64,000 nucleotides of DNA from Melioribacteraceae bacterium (GCA_021740785.1 JAIOZI010000006.1:40921-104920); one strand, 5' to 3'; counted from the first letter of the stretch, positions 44,635 through 54,793 are shown. The notes: generated from the letters alone by a model not told the origin. A program made the numbers and translations.

Positions 44635-45575
44635 GAAAACTTTTATACATAATAATATTTTTTGCTGCTGCCGGAAGTTTATATGCACAAATAAAAGTTT
44701 CAGCGGATACGGATTCATCAAAATATTTCGTCGGTGATTACATTAATTATATGATTGAAGTTACAACCGATCCGGGTGTAAATGTATTCGTTCCGGTATT
44801 TGAAGACAGTCTTGAAAATATTGATTTCATTCAGAAATATCCGCCCACCGAAAGATCTGCAGGTTCAAAAAATATTGCTGTTTATCATTATGTGTTTTCA
44901 GTTTATGATTCTTCAGAGGTAACGTTCCCGCCGATAAATATTGGTTACACAGTTCAGGGCGATACGGTGAAACAATATTTGGATACAAATCCCGTAACGG
45001 TAATTGTTAGCACGCTTCCGGTTGATCCTCAAGCGGAAATCAGAGATGTAAAAGCTCCCATAAAAATTCCTCTTGATTGGTGGATTATATTAATCATAGC
45101 GTTAGCAGTTCTATCACTTGCAGCCGGCGGTTATTTTGGATACAGGTATTACAAAAAGAAAAAATCCGGTGCACCGGCAATTGTAAAGAAGATTGTTATT
45201 CCGCCGCATAAAGCTGCACTGAAATCATTGAATGAACTGGAAAGTAAAAAGCTGTGGCAGCAGGGAAAGGTGAAAGATTATCATTCCGAAATTACCGGAA
45301 TTATCAGGAGATATTTTGAGGACAGGTTTAGTTTCCTTGCAATGGAAATGCCTTCATCGGAAGTGCTTGCTAATCTTGAAAAAATAAAAGAGACGGGCGA
45401 AGTATTTGATATTACCCGTGAATTTTTAAGTAATGCCGATATGGTTAAGTTTGCAAAATTCCAACCAATGCCTTCAATCAATGATGAAATGATGAAACAA
45501 GCTCACGAAATTGTAAATGTGACGAAGCCTTCGGAAGATTTAACGAGAGAGGTTGAGGAGGTACAGGATGTTTAA
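44631..45575 (+). CDS. Bat-operon membrane protein (DUF4381-like)
   Basis: 314 residues with a TTG start. Signal peptide LRKLLYIIIFFAAAGSLYAQ. The periplasmic beta-rich domain (about 22-135) resembles the BatD N-terminus. One membrane helix lies at about 143-167 (WWIILIIALAVLSLAAGGYFGY), followed by a cytoplasmic helical domain. In other Bacteroidota a protein of this shape sits at the same place, between the DUF58 and batA genes. Function unknown. Confidence 0.8.
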   Translation: MRKLLYIIIFFAAAGSLYAQIKVSADTDSSKYFVGDYINYMIEVTTDPGVNVFVPVFEDSLENIDFIQKYPPTERSAGSKNIAVYHYVFSVYDSSEVTFPPINIGYTVQGDTVKQYLDTNPVTVIVSTLPVDPQAEIRDVKAPIKIPLDWWIILIIALAVLSLAAGGYFGYRYYKKKKSGAPAIVKKIVIPPHKAALKSLNELESKKLWQQGKVKDYHSEITGIIRRYFEDRFSFLAMEMPSSEVLANLEKIKETGEVFDITREFLSNADMVKFAKFQPMPSINDEMMKQAHEIVNVTKPSEDLTREVEEVQDV

Positions 45576-46563
45576 TGATGTTACCTTTGCGTATCCTTAC
45601 CTGCTCTATTTGCTGCTGCTCATTCCGTTAATTTTATTTTGGTACTGGCGCAGGAATAAAAAAATATCTCCCGATATTACTTTTTCTTCCCTTTCAATTT
45701 TTGATGAATTGAAACCTACTTTAAAAGAAAGACTACGCCACATCCCGATATTACTTAGAACTGTCGCATTGGGTTTGTTGATTATTGCGTTGGCTCGTCC
45801 GCAGACTTTTTCCACAGGTGAAAATGTTTACACGGAAGGAATCGATATCGCTGTGTTGCTAGATATATCCGGAAGTATGCTTGCCGAAGATTTCAAACCA
45901 AACAGACTCGAAGCCGCAAAAGATGTAATCGATAATTTTATTGAAGGAAGAACGACGGATAAAATCGGGCTGGTGATTTTTGCCAAAGAGAGTTTTACTC
46001 AATGTCCGCTTACCATAGATTATTCTGTACTGCGCAATTTGATAGGTGATATTCAAAGCGGTATGATCGAGGATGGCACCGCAATTGGAACTGCGATTGC
46101 TAACGGCGTTAATAGATTGAAGGACAGTAAAGCAAAGAGTAAGGTTATTATTTTATTGACGGACGGTGTGAACAACAGCGGGGAAATCGATCCGATTACT
46201 GCGGCACAAATCGCTGAAAAATTTGGTATAAGAATTTATACAGTCGGAGTCGGAACACGCGGTGAAGCGCCGTATCCGTTTAATACTCCGTTTGGTAAAA
46301 GATACCAAAACGTTCCGGTTGAAATTGATGAAGCGACACTGCAGCAGGTAGCAGATATTACAAGTGGAAAATATTTCCGTGCGACAGATAATCAAAAATT
46401 GGAACAGATTTATGAACAGATTGACAAATTAGAAAAGACGAGAGTTGAAATTACATCTTACCGGCAGGCAAAAGAATTATTTTATAACTGGATCGGCGCC
46501 GGGTTGATTTTATTGATTTTTGAATTCGGTTTACTAAGAACTTATTTAAATAGGCTGCCTTAA
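45568..46563 (+). CDS. batA: BatA: VWA-domain membrane protein
   Basis: 331 residues from the ATG at 45568, chosen for its GGAGG site. It overlaps the previous gene by 8 bases. Membrane segments at about 6-25 and 55-75 precede the VWA domain with MIDAS motif VLLDISGSM and downstream Thr and Asp ligands (LLTDGVNNSGE). A C-terminal helix (about 305-325) follows. Bat proteins are proposed to form a periplasmic complex needed for envelope stress or oxygen tolerance. Confidence 0.92.
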   Translation: MFNDVTFAYPYLLYLLLLIPLILFWYWRRNKKISPDITFSSLSIFDELKPTLKERLRHIPILLRTVALGLLIIALARPQTFSTGENVYTEGIDIAVLLDISGSMLAEDFKPNRLEAAKDVIDNFIEGRTTDKIGLVIFAKESFTQCPLTIDYSVLRNLIGDIQSGMIEDGTAIGTAIANGVNRLKDSKAKSKVIILLTDGVNNSGEIDPITAAQIAEKFGIRIYTVGVGTRGEAPYPFNTPFGKRYQNVPVEIDEATLQQVADITSGKYFRATDNQKLEQIYEQIDKLEKTRVEITSYRQAKELFYNWIGAGLILLIFEFGLLRTYLNRLP

Positions 46564-46564
46564 T

Positions 46565-47590
46565 ATGTTTAGATTCGCACATACAGATTATTTATACTTT
46601 TTATACGCAATTCCCCTTGTTATTGCACTCTACTGGTTTACCGGCAGGTATCAGAGAAAGTTGTTGGAGAATTTTGCCGATTCAAAACTTCAGAAGGTAT
46701 TGTACCCGCTTAAGAGCAGCTTGAAAAGTTTTATTAAGTTTGCAATCATTTCAATTTCGATTGTGTTATTAATATTTGCATTGGCTAATCCGCAAATTGG
46801 TTCTAAGATTGAAGAAGTAAAACAGGTAGGAATTGATGTCTATATTTGTCTGGACGTTTCATTAAGCATGACTGCAGAGGATATAAAACCGAGCCGCTTA
46901 AATAAAGCCAAACATGAGATATCGAGATTGATACAACGTTTGCAAGGTGATAGAATCGGTCTAATAGTATTTTCCGGTGATGCATATATTCAATTTCCGC
47001 TCACAACTGATTATTCGGCAGCAAACTTATTCTTAAATGCCGTCTCAATAAATACAGTGCCGCAACCGGGTACTGCAATAGCCTCGGCGATTGAGTTGGC
47101 TTCGAACTCTTTTAAGGAAGAAGAAGAAACTCAAAAAGCAATAATCGTAATTACCGACGGAGAGGATCACGAAGGTAATTTAGAAGATGTTATAGACAAA
47201 ACTACAGAGAAAGGAATTTCAATTTATACAATAGGATTGGGATCGCCATCAGGCGTACCGATACCTGTTTATAACAATGCCGGCGTTCAGACCGGGTACA
47301 AGAAGGATAGAAACGGAGAAACAGTTTTAACTAAGTTGGATGAAGCAACGTTAAAGGAACTCGCTTCTAAAGGAAACGGTGAGTATTACCGTGGATCCAA
47401 CAGCGAAGATGAACTTGAAAAAATATATAACGATTTATCCAAACTCGAAGAAGCAGAATACGGCGCCACGAAAATTACAGAATATGAGGATAGATATTAT
47501 TACTTTTTGATCCCGGCATTAATTTTACTATTTGCTGAAATATTTATCTCAAATAAGAAATCCAAGTTATTTCTAAAATTTGAAGAGTGA
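46565..47590 (+). CDS. batB: BatB: VWA-domain membrane protein
   Basis: 341 residues, paralogous to batA: two N-terminal helices, the VWA domain with ICLDVSLSMTAEDIKPSRL and IVITDGEDHEGN, and a C-terminal membrane helix near 310-330. The MIDAS is DVSLS instead of the usual DxSGS but keeps the coordinating Asp and Ser. It begins directly after the batA stop. Confidence 0.92.
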   Translation: MFRFAHTDYLYFLYAIPLVIALYWFTGRYQRKLLENFADSKLQKVLYPLKSSLKSFIKFAIISISIVLLIFALANPQIGSKIEEVKQVGIDVYICLDVSLSMTAEDIKPSRLNKAKHEISRLIQRLQGDRIGLIVFSGDAYIQFPLTTDYSAANLFLNAVSINTVPQPGTAIASAIELASNSFKEEEETQKAIIVITDGEDHEGNLEDVIDKTTEKGISIYTIGLGSPSGVPIPVYNNAGVQTGYKKDRNGETVLTKLDEATLKELASKGNGEYYRGSNSEDELEKIYNDLSKLEEAEYGATKITEYEDRYYYFLIPALILLFAEIFISNKKSKLFLKFEE

Positions 47591-48357
47591 TTAAAATGAG
47601 AATAAATTTAATATATAATGTATCGATACTTCTTTTGATTAGCTCAATGACTTTTGCGCAAAGCACAAGAAGTCTTGTAAATGAAGGAGTTGATCTTTAT
47701 GAAGAGAACAAATTTTCGGATGCCGAAGTGAAATTCAAAAAGGGATTGGAAAATGATTTCGAAACATTCGAAGGTCATTTTGATTTGGGATCTGCTTATT
47801 ATAAACAAGAGCGTTTTGATGAAGCAATGCAGGCATATAAAAATGCATTGGCGTTAAGTGAAAATGATGTGGAGCGGTCTAAAGTCTATCATAACATCGG
47901 GAATGCTTTATTGAAGAACCAAAAATTTCAAGAGAGTATTGAAGCCTATAAACAGTCGCTTAAACTTGATCCTCGAGATATTGAAACAAAATACAATTTA
48001 TCATATGCACTGAACATGTTGAAGAATCAGCAGCAGCAAAATCAGCAGAATAAGGACCAGAACAAAGATCAAAACAAAGATCAGAATAAAGATCAGCAGC
48101 AGCAGCAAAACCAAGATCAGCAAAAGCAGGATGAACAAAAAGATCAAGAGCAGGATCAACAAAATCAACAGCAGCAGGATCAACAGCAAAACCCGGAGCA
48201 AAAAGAACAACAACAGCAGCAGGCAAAAAAGAAAAACGAAATGTCTAAAGAAGAAGCTGAACGAATATTGCAGGCTTTAAAAAATAATGAAGCTGAGCTG
48301 CAGAAAGAATTGAGAAAGAAAAAAGGTAAACCGGTTAATACAGTTAAAGATTGGTAG
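47587..48357 (+). CDS. batC: BatC: TPR protein with Gln/Asp/Lys-rich low-complexity tail
   Basis: 256 residues. The signal peptide ends SSMTFAQ. Three or four TPR units lie at about 30-140 (NEGVDLYEENKFSDAEVKFKKGLE and following). Residues about 145-215 are almost entirely Gln, Asn, Asp, Lys and Glu in short repeats such as NKDQNKDQNKDQ. The C-terminus has a conserved EEAERILQALKNNEAELQKELRKK. The GTG at 47587 overlaps the batB stop. An ATG at 47596 is the alternative start. Confidence 0.88.
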   Translation: MIKMRINLIYNVSILLLISSMTFAQSTRSLVNEGVDLYEENKFSDAEVKFKKGLENDFETFEGHFDLGSAYYKQERFDEAMQAYKNALALSENDVERSKVYHNIGNALLKNQKFQESIEAYKQSLKLDPRDIETKYNLSYALNMLKNQQQQNQQNKDQNKDQNKDQNKDQQQQQNQDQQKQDEQKDQEQDQQNQQQQDQQQNPEQKEQQQQQAKKKNEMSKEEAERILQALKNNEAELQKELRKKKGKPVNTVKDW

Positions 48358-48360
48358 TGA

Positions 48361-50193
48361 ATGAAAAAAGTTTTTCAATACATATTGATACTATTTATTA
48401 CAGCGGGTTATTCATTTGCTCAAACTTTTGAATCTTCGGTTGACCGCACCACTGTGGGTCAGAATGAACGATTCCAGGTTTACTTTACATTTAACGGTGA
48501 AGATATCAATAAGTTGAAAAACTTTCGTCCGCCCAGTTTCACGGGATTCAGAATTCTCAGTGGACCGAATCAATCAACGAGCATGCAAATAATTAACGGA
48601 AGTGTATCGGCTTCCATTACTTATTCATATATAATAACTGCTCCGGAACATGGTGAATTTAAGATTGATAAAGCTACGGTATCTTATGAAGGTGAATCCT
48701 ATGAAACCAAGCCGTTAAACATAAAGGTAGTTAAAGGCAATTCGCAGCAGCCGCAGACACAAGGTAATAACCAATCCGGAATTTCAGAAGAAGAACTCGG
48801 TAAAAATGTATTTATTAGGGCAATCCCGGATCGCCGTTCGGTTTATAAAGGTGAGCAGATAACAATCACCTATAAGCTTTATACACGCCTGAATATTTCA
48901 TCTCCTCAAATTTCAAAGCTGCCCGCATATAAAGGGTTTTGGGCTGAAGATTTGGAATCGAGCAACAATATTTCATTCGATATTGAGATGTATGAAGGTG
49001 AGAGATTCAGAGTTGCTACGATTAAAAGAGTTGCACTTTTCCCAACGCAGTCCGGTGATCTCTCTGTAACACCATTCGAATTGAAGATTCCTGTGTTAAT
49101 TAAAAAGAGATCGAATAAAAGTGTTTTCGATGATTTCTTCAACGATCCTTTTTTCAGTCGTACCGAAACAATCGAGTATATGGCTAAATCTAATACCGTA
49201 ACTGTAAACGTAAAACCTCTGCCAGGCAGCAATGTACCTGAATCATTCCTGGGCGCAGTTGGAGACTTTGCTTTTAGTGCAACTATTGATAAAAACAATG
49301 TTGATGCTAATGAAGCAATTACCTTAAGAGTAAGAGTATCCGGAAGAGGAAATATTAAGCTTCTTGATTTACCAAAAGTTAACCTTCCGCCGGGATTTGA
49401 AATTTATGATCCGAAGATTAGTGAAAACATTAATAGAACCGGATTGGTGAGAGGAGAAAAATCGGCTGAATATTTAATTGTTCCGCGTGTGCCCGGTGTA
49501 AAAGAAATTGATGCAATCAAATTCAGCTATTTTGATCCCGCAAAAAATAAATATATCGAACTTTCATCTTCGCCCTACACAATTAATGTTAACAGGGTGG
49601 AGGGAATAGTTTATGATAACACAACCAACGGTTTTTCAAAAGAGGATGTAAGACTGTTGAGCGAGGACGTACGTTTCATTAAAACATCTTCCGTTGAATT
49701 TGTTAGAAAGAGTGATTTAAGTATTATCAACAGTTGGTTTTGGTACTCGCTGATTTTCCCTTTACTGATTTTACTTTTCGTTCTCGGGATACAAAAGAAA
49801 AGAGAAAAACTTCACGGAAATGTACAACTAATGAAATTCCGTAAAGCTGAAAAACTTGCGAAAACAAGATTGAAAGCCGCTAACAAAGCCTTAAATGAAA
49901 ACCGGGTTACGGATTTTTATTCCGAATTATCACAGGCTTTATTCGGTTTCCTTCAGGATAAGCTCAATATTCAAAAATCTGAATTTACACTCGACCGTGC
50001 AGTGAGTGTAATCCGTAATAAGGGAGTTGATGAAGAATTGATTAACCGTGTAAATAAAATTTATGATCAGTGTGAATTTGCCCGTTTTGCACCAAAGGTA
50101 GAAATTGCCGAAAGCGCACCGGAGTTTTATGATAAGACTGTCAAAGTAATTGTTGATCTTGAAGGCGCAATTTCATCGAAGGGGAAAAAGTGA
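48361..50193 (+). CDS. batD: BatD: oxygen-tolerance-type membrane protein
   Basis: 610 residues. A signal peptide is followed by tandem immunoglobulin-like beta domains (FESSVDRTTVGQNERFQVYFTFNGED near the start, NVFIRAIPDRRSVYKGEQITITYKLYT near 148, DFAFSATIDKNNVDANEAITLRVRVSGRGNIKLLDLP near 300). A membrane helix lies at about 458-477, followed by a helical cytoplasmic domain (DKLNIQKSEFTLDRAVSVIR). This is the usual BatD layout. The last base group overlaps the batE start. Confidence 0.92.
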   Translation: MKKVFQYILILFITAGYSFAQTFESSVDRTTVGQNERFQVYFTFNGEDINKLKNFRPPSFTGFRILSGPNQSTSMQIINGSVSASITYSYIITAPEHGEFKIDKATVSYEGESYETKPLNIKVVKGNSQQPQTQGNNQSGISEEELGKNVFIRAIPDRRSVYKGEQITITYKLYTRLNISSPQISKLPAYKGFWAEDLESSNNISFDIEMYEGERFRVATIKRVALFPTQSGDLSVTPFELKIPVLIKKRSNKSVFDDFFNDPFFSRTETIEYMAKSNTVTVNVKPLPGSNVPESFLGAVGDFAFSATIDKNNVDANEAITLRVRVSGRGNIKLLDLPKVNLPPGFEIYDPKISENINRTGLVRGEKSAEYLIVPRVPGVKEIDAIKFSYFDPAKNKYIELSSSPYTINVNRVEGIVYDNTTNGFSKEDVRLLSEDVRFIKTSSVEFVRKSDLSIINSWFWYSLIFPLLILLFVLGIQKKREKLHGNVQLMKFRKAEKLAKTRLKAANKALNENRVTDFYSELSQALFGFLQDKLNIQKSEFTLDRAVSVIRNKGVDEELINRVNKIYDQCEFARFAPKVEIAESAPEFYDKTVKVIVDLEGAISSKGKK

Positions 50194-50954
50194 TGCCGCG
50201 ATTTACAAATTTCATTTTGATTTTCTTTATTGTTTGCTCTGTCTCATTCGGTCAATTGAATCCGGGAAATCTTTTTAACAAGGCAAATGATTATTACCAG
50301 GAAGAAAATTATCAGCAGGCGATAGAAGTATATAATGAAATTCTGGATATGGGATACGTCAGCAGCAGCCTGTTTTATAATTTAGGGAATGCACATTACA
50401 GGCTCGGAGATCTTGGATATGCAATACTCTATTATGAAAAAGGATTAAAACTTGAGCCCAACGATGAGGATTTGAAGTATAATTTAAAGATTGTAAAAGC
50501 CCGGACTATCGATCAGATAAAGGAAGTACCGCAAATATTTTTGATTGAATGGTGGGAACTGCTGCTTACGTCTTTTACAACTTCCGGCTGGGCGATTATT
50601 CTTATTACATTCTATATTTTATTCCTGATCTCAATCGGTTTATACTTCCTGGTTAAATCTTTATCCGTTCAGCGTACAGCTTTTTTCTCCGGAATTATTC
50701 TTCTTGCGTTTACGCTGGTGTCAGTCGTACTGTTTATTTCAAAGGTTGACAGGGATTCCTCCGCTGATTATGGCGTTGTTTTGGAAAAAGAAATTGCCGC
50801 AAAACTTTCACCTGATTCGAAAAGTAACGATGCATTCGTAATTCATGAGGGATTGAAATTTGAAATCAGAGATCAATTAAACGATTGGGTGCAAATTAAG
50901 CTATCAGACGGTAAAGTTGGCTGGCTGCCGAAAAGCAGTATGGATTCTATTTAG
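50190..50954 (+). CDS. batE: BatE: TPR and SH3-domain membrane protein
   Basis: 254 residues. Signal peptide, two TPR units (about 25-95, LFNKANDYYQEENYQQAIEVYNEILD), two membrane helices (about 123-150 and 165-185), then a C-terminal bacterial-SH3-like domain (GLKFEIRDQLNDWVQIKLSDGKVGWLPKSSM). It completes the moxR-batE set. The GTG and ATG at 50190/50193 are both usable starts. Confidence 0.9.
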   Translation: MMPRFTNFILIFFIVCSVSFGQLNPGNLFNKANDYYQEENYQQAIEVYNEILDMGYVSSSLFYNLGNAHYRLGDLGYAILYYEKGLKLEPNDEDLKYNLKIVKARTIDQIKEVPQIFLIEWWELLLTSFTTSGWAIILITFYILFLISIGLYFLVKSLSVQRTAFFSGIILLAFTLVSVVLFISKVDRDSSADYGVVLEKEIAAKLSPDSKSNDAFVIHEGLKFEIRDQLNDWVQIKLSDGKVGWLPKSSMDSI

Positions 50955-50985
50955 TTAATCACTTTTCCCATTCACTTCGACAAAT

Positions 50986-52083
50986 ATGACTATCAATAAA
51001 TCGAAAAGATATAATAATATTAAGCTTGCATTTGGAATAGGCAAGGGAGTATTATCATTCATACTGATTTTACTTTTTGTACTGCTGGGTTACAGTTCCG
51101 AACTGCTGGCAGAATTAAAGTCTGTTACTGAAAACAATTATTTACTGCTGTTACTCTTTACAATTGTTATCGGAGTTGTTTCATCAATTATTTTTGCTCC
51201 CGTAAATTACTATGTAGATTTTTATCTCGAACATAAATATGATTTATCAAATCAAACATTCTGGAAATGGATAACGGAAAATTTTAAGGAAACTCTTGTC
51301 GGTTCGGTTATCGGTCTACCGATTTTGATATTATTTTTCTGGGTACTCAATCTGTTCGGACAGTTGTGGTGGTTACCGTTTGCATTGGCGATGTTTGTTA
51401 TTTCCGTTGTTCTGGCAAAATTAGTTCCCGTAATAATTCTTCCAATTTTTTACAAAATAACTCCGATTGATAATGAGGAATTGAAAGCCCGGATTGTACG
51501 CCTTGCCGACAACGCCGGAATGAAGGTGGAAAATGTTTTCAAATTTGATATGAGCAAGAATACAAAGAAAGCAAACGCAGCATTTACCGGATTGGGAAAG
51601 ACTAAAAGAATAATTCTTGGAGATACATTACTCGAAAATTATTCAGAAGATGAAATTGAAACCGTAATTGCTCATGAACTCGGTCATTATAAGCATAATC
51701 ATATTGTTAAGAATATTATTATTAGTACAATCTTTAGTTTTGCTACATTTTTTCTAATCGCACAATTTTATTCAATCTCAATAAACTGGTTTGGTTTTGA
51801 ATCTATTCAACAGATTGATGCATTACCGGTTTTGGTTTTATGGTCAATGCTTGTGGGATTGGTTTTAACTCCAATTACAAATGTCATTTCGAGAAAATTT
51901 GAATACGAGGCTGATGAATATGCAATTAGTTCAACAAGAAAGAAGGATGATTTCATAAATACATTAAACAAGCTAACAGATCAAAACCTAGGTGATAAGG
52001 AACCGCATCCTTTAATTGAGTGGTTTTTTTATAGTCATCCGTCAATTAATAAACGAATTACATATATTAATTCTTTGACATAG
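50986..52083 (+). CDS. M48-family membrane metalloprotease (Ste24/CAAX-protease-like)
   Basis: 365 residues with several membrane helices. VIAHELGHYKHNHI (near residue 225) has the HExxH zinc site, and RKFEYEADEYAI (near 310) gives the downstream Glu ligand. The N-terminal NYYVDFYLEHKYDLSNQTFWKWI and FDMSKNTKKANAAFTGLGKTKRIILGDTLL are Ste24 family signatures. Bacterial members are thought to act in membrane protein quality control. It follows batE by 31 bases and may be co-transcribed. Confidence 0.92.
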   Translation: MTINKSKRYNNIKLAFGIGKGVLSFILILLFVLLGYSSELLAELKSVTENNYLLLLLFTIVIGVVSSIIFAPVNYYVDFYLEHKYDLSNQTFWKWITENFKETLVGSVIGLPILILFFWVLNLFGQLWWLPFALAMFVISVVLAKLVPVIILPIFYKITPIDNEELKARIVRLADNAGMKVENVFKFDMSKNTKKANAAFTGLGKTKRIILGDTLLENYSEDEIETVIAHELGHYKHNHIVKNIIISTIFSFATFFLIAQFYSISINWFGFESIQQIDALPVLVLWSMLVGLVLTPITNVISRKFEYEADEYAISSTRKKDDFINTLNKLTDQNLGDKEPHPLIEWFFYSHPSINKRITYINSLT

Positions 52084-52156
52084 ACTATATCAACAGGTAA
52101 ATTTAATTTTTGAAAATCCGTTGACGGGCATCAACTAATAAATAGAGATCGAAATT

Positions 52157-53716
52157 ATGCAGATTATTAAAAAACATTTATCAATTGTAGCAATTGTTCT
52201 AATTGCACTTATCTCCGGGTGTAGCTTGAGTGAACAAAAAACAGTCACCCCGGTTAACCCGCAAGTACCAAATTCACCAAATCCCGATAATAATGCATTA
52301 AATGCATCAACAGCTTTAACTTTATCCTGGGCTGCAGAAAATGCAGAAAGTTATGACATCTACCTGGATACAAAAAATCCACCGTCAACACTATATGCAA
52401 GCAACCGGACAAAAAACAACCTCTCTGTTTTCGGATTGAAAAATTCTACCAGGTATTATTGGAGAGTTGTTGCAAAACATTCCGATGGAACTTCGGTTGA
52501 GGGACCGGTTTGGACTTTCGCCACACGATCCGCCGGTGGTACTACCGGTGACGGTTATTACATGGTGAAACACGATATATCAACAGAACCGCCAAGTATT
52601 GTTAAAGTTTTATTCCAAGTAATTGATTATAACGGGGTTGGCGCAGATGGATTGGTCAATACGGATTTTGAGATTTTTGAGGATGGTGAACCGATTACAT
52701 CAGAATCTAATCTAAATATTAAAAAGCGCGATGAGAGTGCTTATACTCTTAAAACGGTTTTATTGATCGATAATTCTACAAGCTTAGACGGATACTTAAC
52801 AGAATTAATTAATGCGGCAAAAGTATTCGTAAATAATATTATCCCGGTTCAGCAGCAAGTTGCGATATACAAATTTTCTGAAGAAGCTATTCTTGTGCAG
52901 GATTTCACAAACGATAAAGCAACATTAAATGCAGCTCTTAATACAATAAATGTTGAATACCCAACGACCAACCTGTACGGCGCAATTATTGATGTTGTTG
53001 ATTTATGGGAAGATACGTTTTCAAGTGATGAAATTGTGCAGGGCGCATTAGTTGTTTTCACCGATGGAACCGATACACAGGGTTCGTATGATATTGGTCA
53101 AGCGAAAGAAGCGATCGGTTCTAGATCAGTTTATACAATTGGTCTGGGTGACGAAATCGATCCCGATGTATTAGAAATTCTCGGATCGACTGGTGAGTTT
53201 TTATATGCAGGCAACATTGATGAATTAAGCAGTAAGTTTATTGAAGTCGGTGATCTTCTAAAGAAATTTGCAAACAGCTTTTATTGGATGCAGTATACTA
53301 GTCCCAAAAGACAGAGACCGGATGGTGATAACAACCATAACATTAGGCTGCAGATAATAGATAATCCGGCGGATTCATACATCGAAGGTACATTCAGCAG
53401 TGACGAATTCTTTTCGGTGGAACCCGGGATTTATATCAACTCATCACAGAATAAACCCACCGGAATTACTGAGATCGATATGTCCGTAAACAGCAGTTAT
53501 ACATTAACAGTCGTCTCATATCTTCAGGATAATGCACCGGTTTTTGTATGGAGCGTTCCGGTAAACAATACATTGATTACTATTGAACCAGTAACCGGGA
53601 GAGATGATAAAGTGTTTATAAATTCGGGGAGTGGAACCGGAACTGCAGTGGTAAAAGTTGTTGATTCGGCAAACGGCAATATTGAAAGAACAGTAACAAT
53701 AAATATTACCAACTGA
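52157..53716 (+). CDS. Lipoprotein with FN3-like and VWA domains
   Basis: 519 residues. A lipobox (LIALISGC, Cys22) marks it as a lipoprotein. An FN3-like domain (about 45-125, ALTLSWAAENAESYDIYLDT) is followed by a VWA domain (about 195-370) with MIDAS LLIDNSTS and VVFTDGTDTQGS. The C-terminal about 100 residues are a beta-rich Ig-like domain. The nearby Bat operon also encodes VWA proteins but no experiment links them. Likely a surface or periplasmic adhesion protein. Confidence 0.85.
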   Translation: MQIIKKHLSIVAIVLIALISGCSLSEQKTVTPVNPQVPNSPNPDNNALNASTALTLSWAAENAESYDIYLDTKNPPSTLYASNRTKNNLSVFGLKNSTRYYWRVVAKHSDGTSVEGPVWTFATRSAGGTTGDGYYMVKHDISTEPPSIVKVLFQVIDYNGVGADGLVNTDFEIFEDGEPITSESNLNIKKRDESAYTLKTVLLIDNSTSLDGYLTELINAAKVFVNNIIPVQQQVAIYKFSEEAILVQDFTNDKATLNAALNTINVEYPTTNLYGAIIDVVDLWEDTFSSDEIVQGALVVFTDGTDTQGSYDIGQAKEAIGSRSVYTIGLGDEIDPDVLEILGSTGEFLYAGNIDELSSKFIEVGDLLKKFANSFYWMQYTSPKRQRPDGDNNHNIRLQIIDNPADSYIEGTFSSDEFFSVEPGIYINSSQNKPTGITEIDMSVNSSYTLTVVSYLQDNAPVFVWSVPVNNTLITIEPVTGRDDKVFINSGSGTGTAVVKVVDSANGNIERTVTINITN

Positions 53717-53717
53717 T

Positions 53718-54026
53718 ATGAAGTTAAGAGTAGATATAAAAGAAATTGCTTCAAAAATGAAAATATCTTTATCGAAGGACGATGAAGAAAAATATACCAG
53801 TGAAATTGAAGACATTCTCGATAATTTTAAAAAGATAGAGGAAGTAGATGTTGAAAATATCGAACCGCTTTTTTCTCCAGCGGAGAATTTAAATTCTTTC
53901 AGAGAAGATATAAAGGATATTTCACTTAATAGAATTGAAGTAATGAAAAACGCACCGCTAAATGATGGTGTCTTTTTTAAATCACCAAAAGTTAACATTG
54001 TATTCAAGACAGATAAAAGTAAATGA
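53718..54026 (+). CDS. gatC: Asp-tRNA(Asn)/Glu-tRNA(Gln) amidotransferase subunit C
   Basis: 102 residues, the normal length. It has the family's helical start (DIKEIASKMKISLSKDDEEKYTSEIEDILDNFKKIEEVDVENIEPL) and extended tail (REDIKDISLNRIEVMKNAPLNDGVFFKSPKV) that wraps GatA. It stabilises the GatAB heterodimer making Gln-tRNA or Asn-tRNA. gatA and gatB are not adjacent. It overlaps kdsB by ATGA. Confidence 0.94.
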   Translation: MKLRVDIKEIASKMKISLSKDDEEKYTSEIEDILDNFKKIEEVDVENIEPLFSPAENLNSFREDIKDISLNRIEVMKNAPLNDGVFFKSPKVNIVFKTDKSK

Positions 54027-54793
54027 TAATTGGTATTATCCCGGCCCGCTTTGCTTCTACCCGGTTAATGGGTAAACCCCTTGCTGATATCGACGGCAAG
54101 CCGATGATTCAGCATACTTACGAAAGTGCAAAAAAATCAAAATTGCTCGACGATATTATAATTGCCGTTGATGATCAAAAACTTTATGATGTAGTAAAGA
54201 GTTTTGGTGCACGGGTAAAAATGACTCCCAAAGAAATTGAAACAGGATCTGATAGAATTGCATACGTTGTTGATTCATTACCGGGGGCGGATTTAATTGT
54301 GAATATTCAAGGAGATGAACCATTCATTAAAGGGAAAATGATTGATCAGGCAATTGAACCTTTTTTGTTTGATAAAGAAATTGAAGTTTCAACACTAGCA
54401 AAAAAAATCGATAATGTTGATGATCTCAAATCCACTTCAATACCCAAGGTTGTTTTTGATTATAACAACTTCGCTCTCTATTTTTCCAGAACGCCTATAC
54501 CGTTTGTGAGAGATGCCAGTACATTGTTCGATAGGCTGCTTCTTACTGATTTTTATAAACACATCGGTTTGTATGTTTATAAGCGGGATATTTTATTGAA
54601 GTTTTCCGCAACTCGTCCTACTGATTTGGAAAAAGCCGAGAAACTTGAACAACTGCGGTTCTTGGAAAATGGAGTTAATATTAAGGTAGTTGTTACTGAA
54701 CTGGAAAGTTTTTCTGTAGATACTCAGACAGATCTTGAAAACGCACGTAAATTTTATCATGAGAAAATAAAAAAGAGGAAGAAAAATGATTAA
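54023..54793 (+). CDS. kdsB: 3-deoxy-manno-octulosonate cytidylyltransferase
   Basis: 256 residues. IIPARFASTRLMGKPLADIDGKPMIQHTYE at the N-terminus, LIVNIQGDEPFI (near 93) with the metal-binding Asp, and QLRFLENGVNIKVV are KdsB signatures. It activates Kdo as CMP-Kdo for LPS inner-core assembly. Overlaps gatC by 4 bases and the following PLP-enzyme gene by 8. Confidence 0.96.
   Translation: MIIGIIPARFASTRLMGKPLADIDGKPMIQHTYESAKKSKLLDDIIIAVDDQKLYDVVKSFGARVKMTPKEIETGSDRIAYVVDSLPGADLIVNIQGDEPFIKGKMIDQAIEPFLFDKEIEVSTLAKKIDNVDDLKSTSIPKVVFDYNNFALYFSRTPIPFVRDASTLFDRLLLTDFYKHIGLYVYKRDILLKFSATRPTDLEKAEKLEQLRFLENGVNIKVVVTELESFSVDTQTDLENARKFYHEKIKKRKKND

Noticed and set aside
48010..48235. Short tandem DNA repeats considered as a CRISPR array or satellite
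   Set aside because: They encode an in-frame Gln/Asp/Lys-rich segment of BatC and have no spacers.
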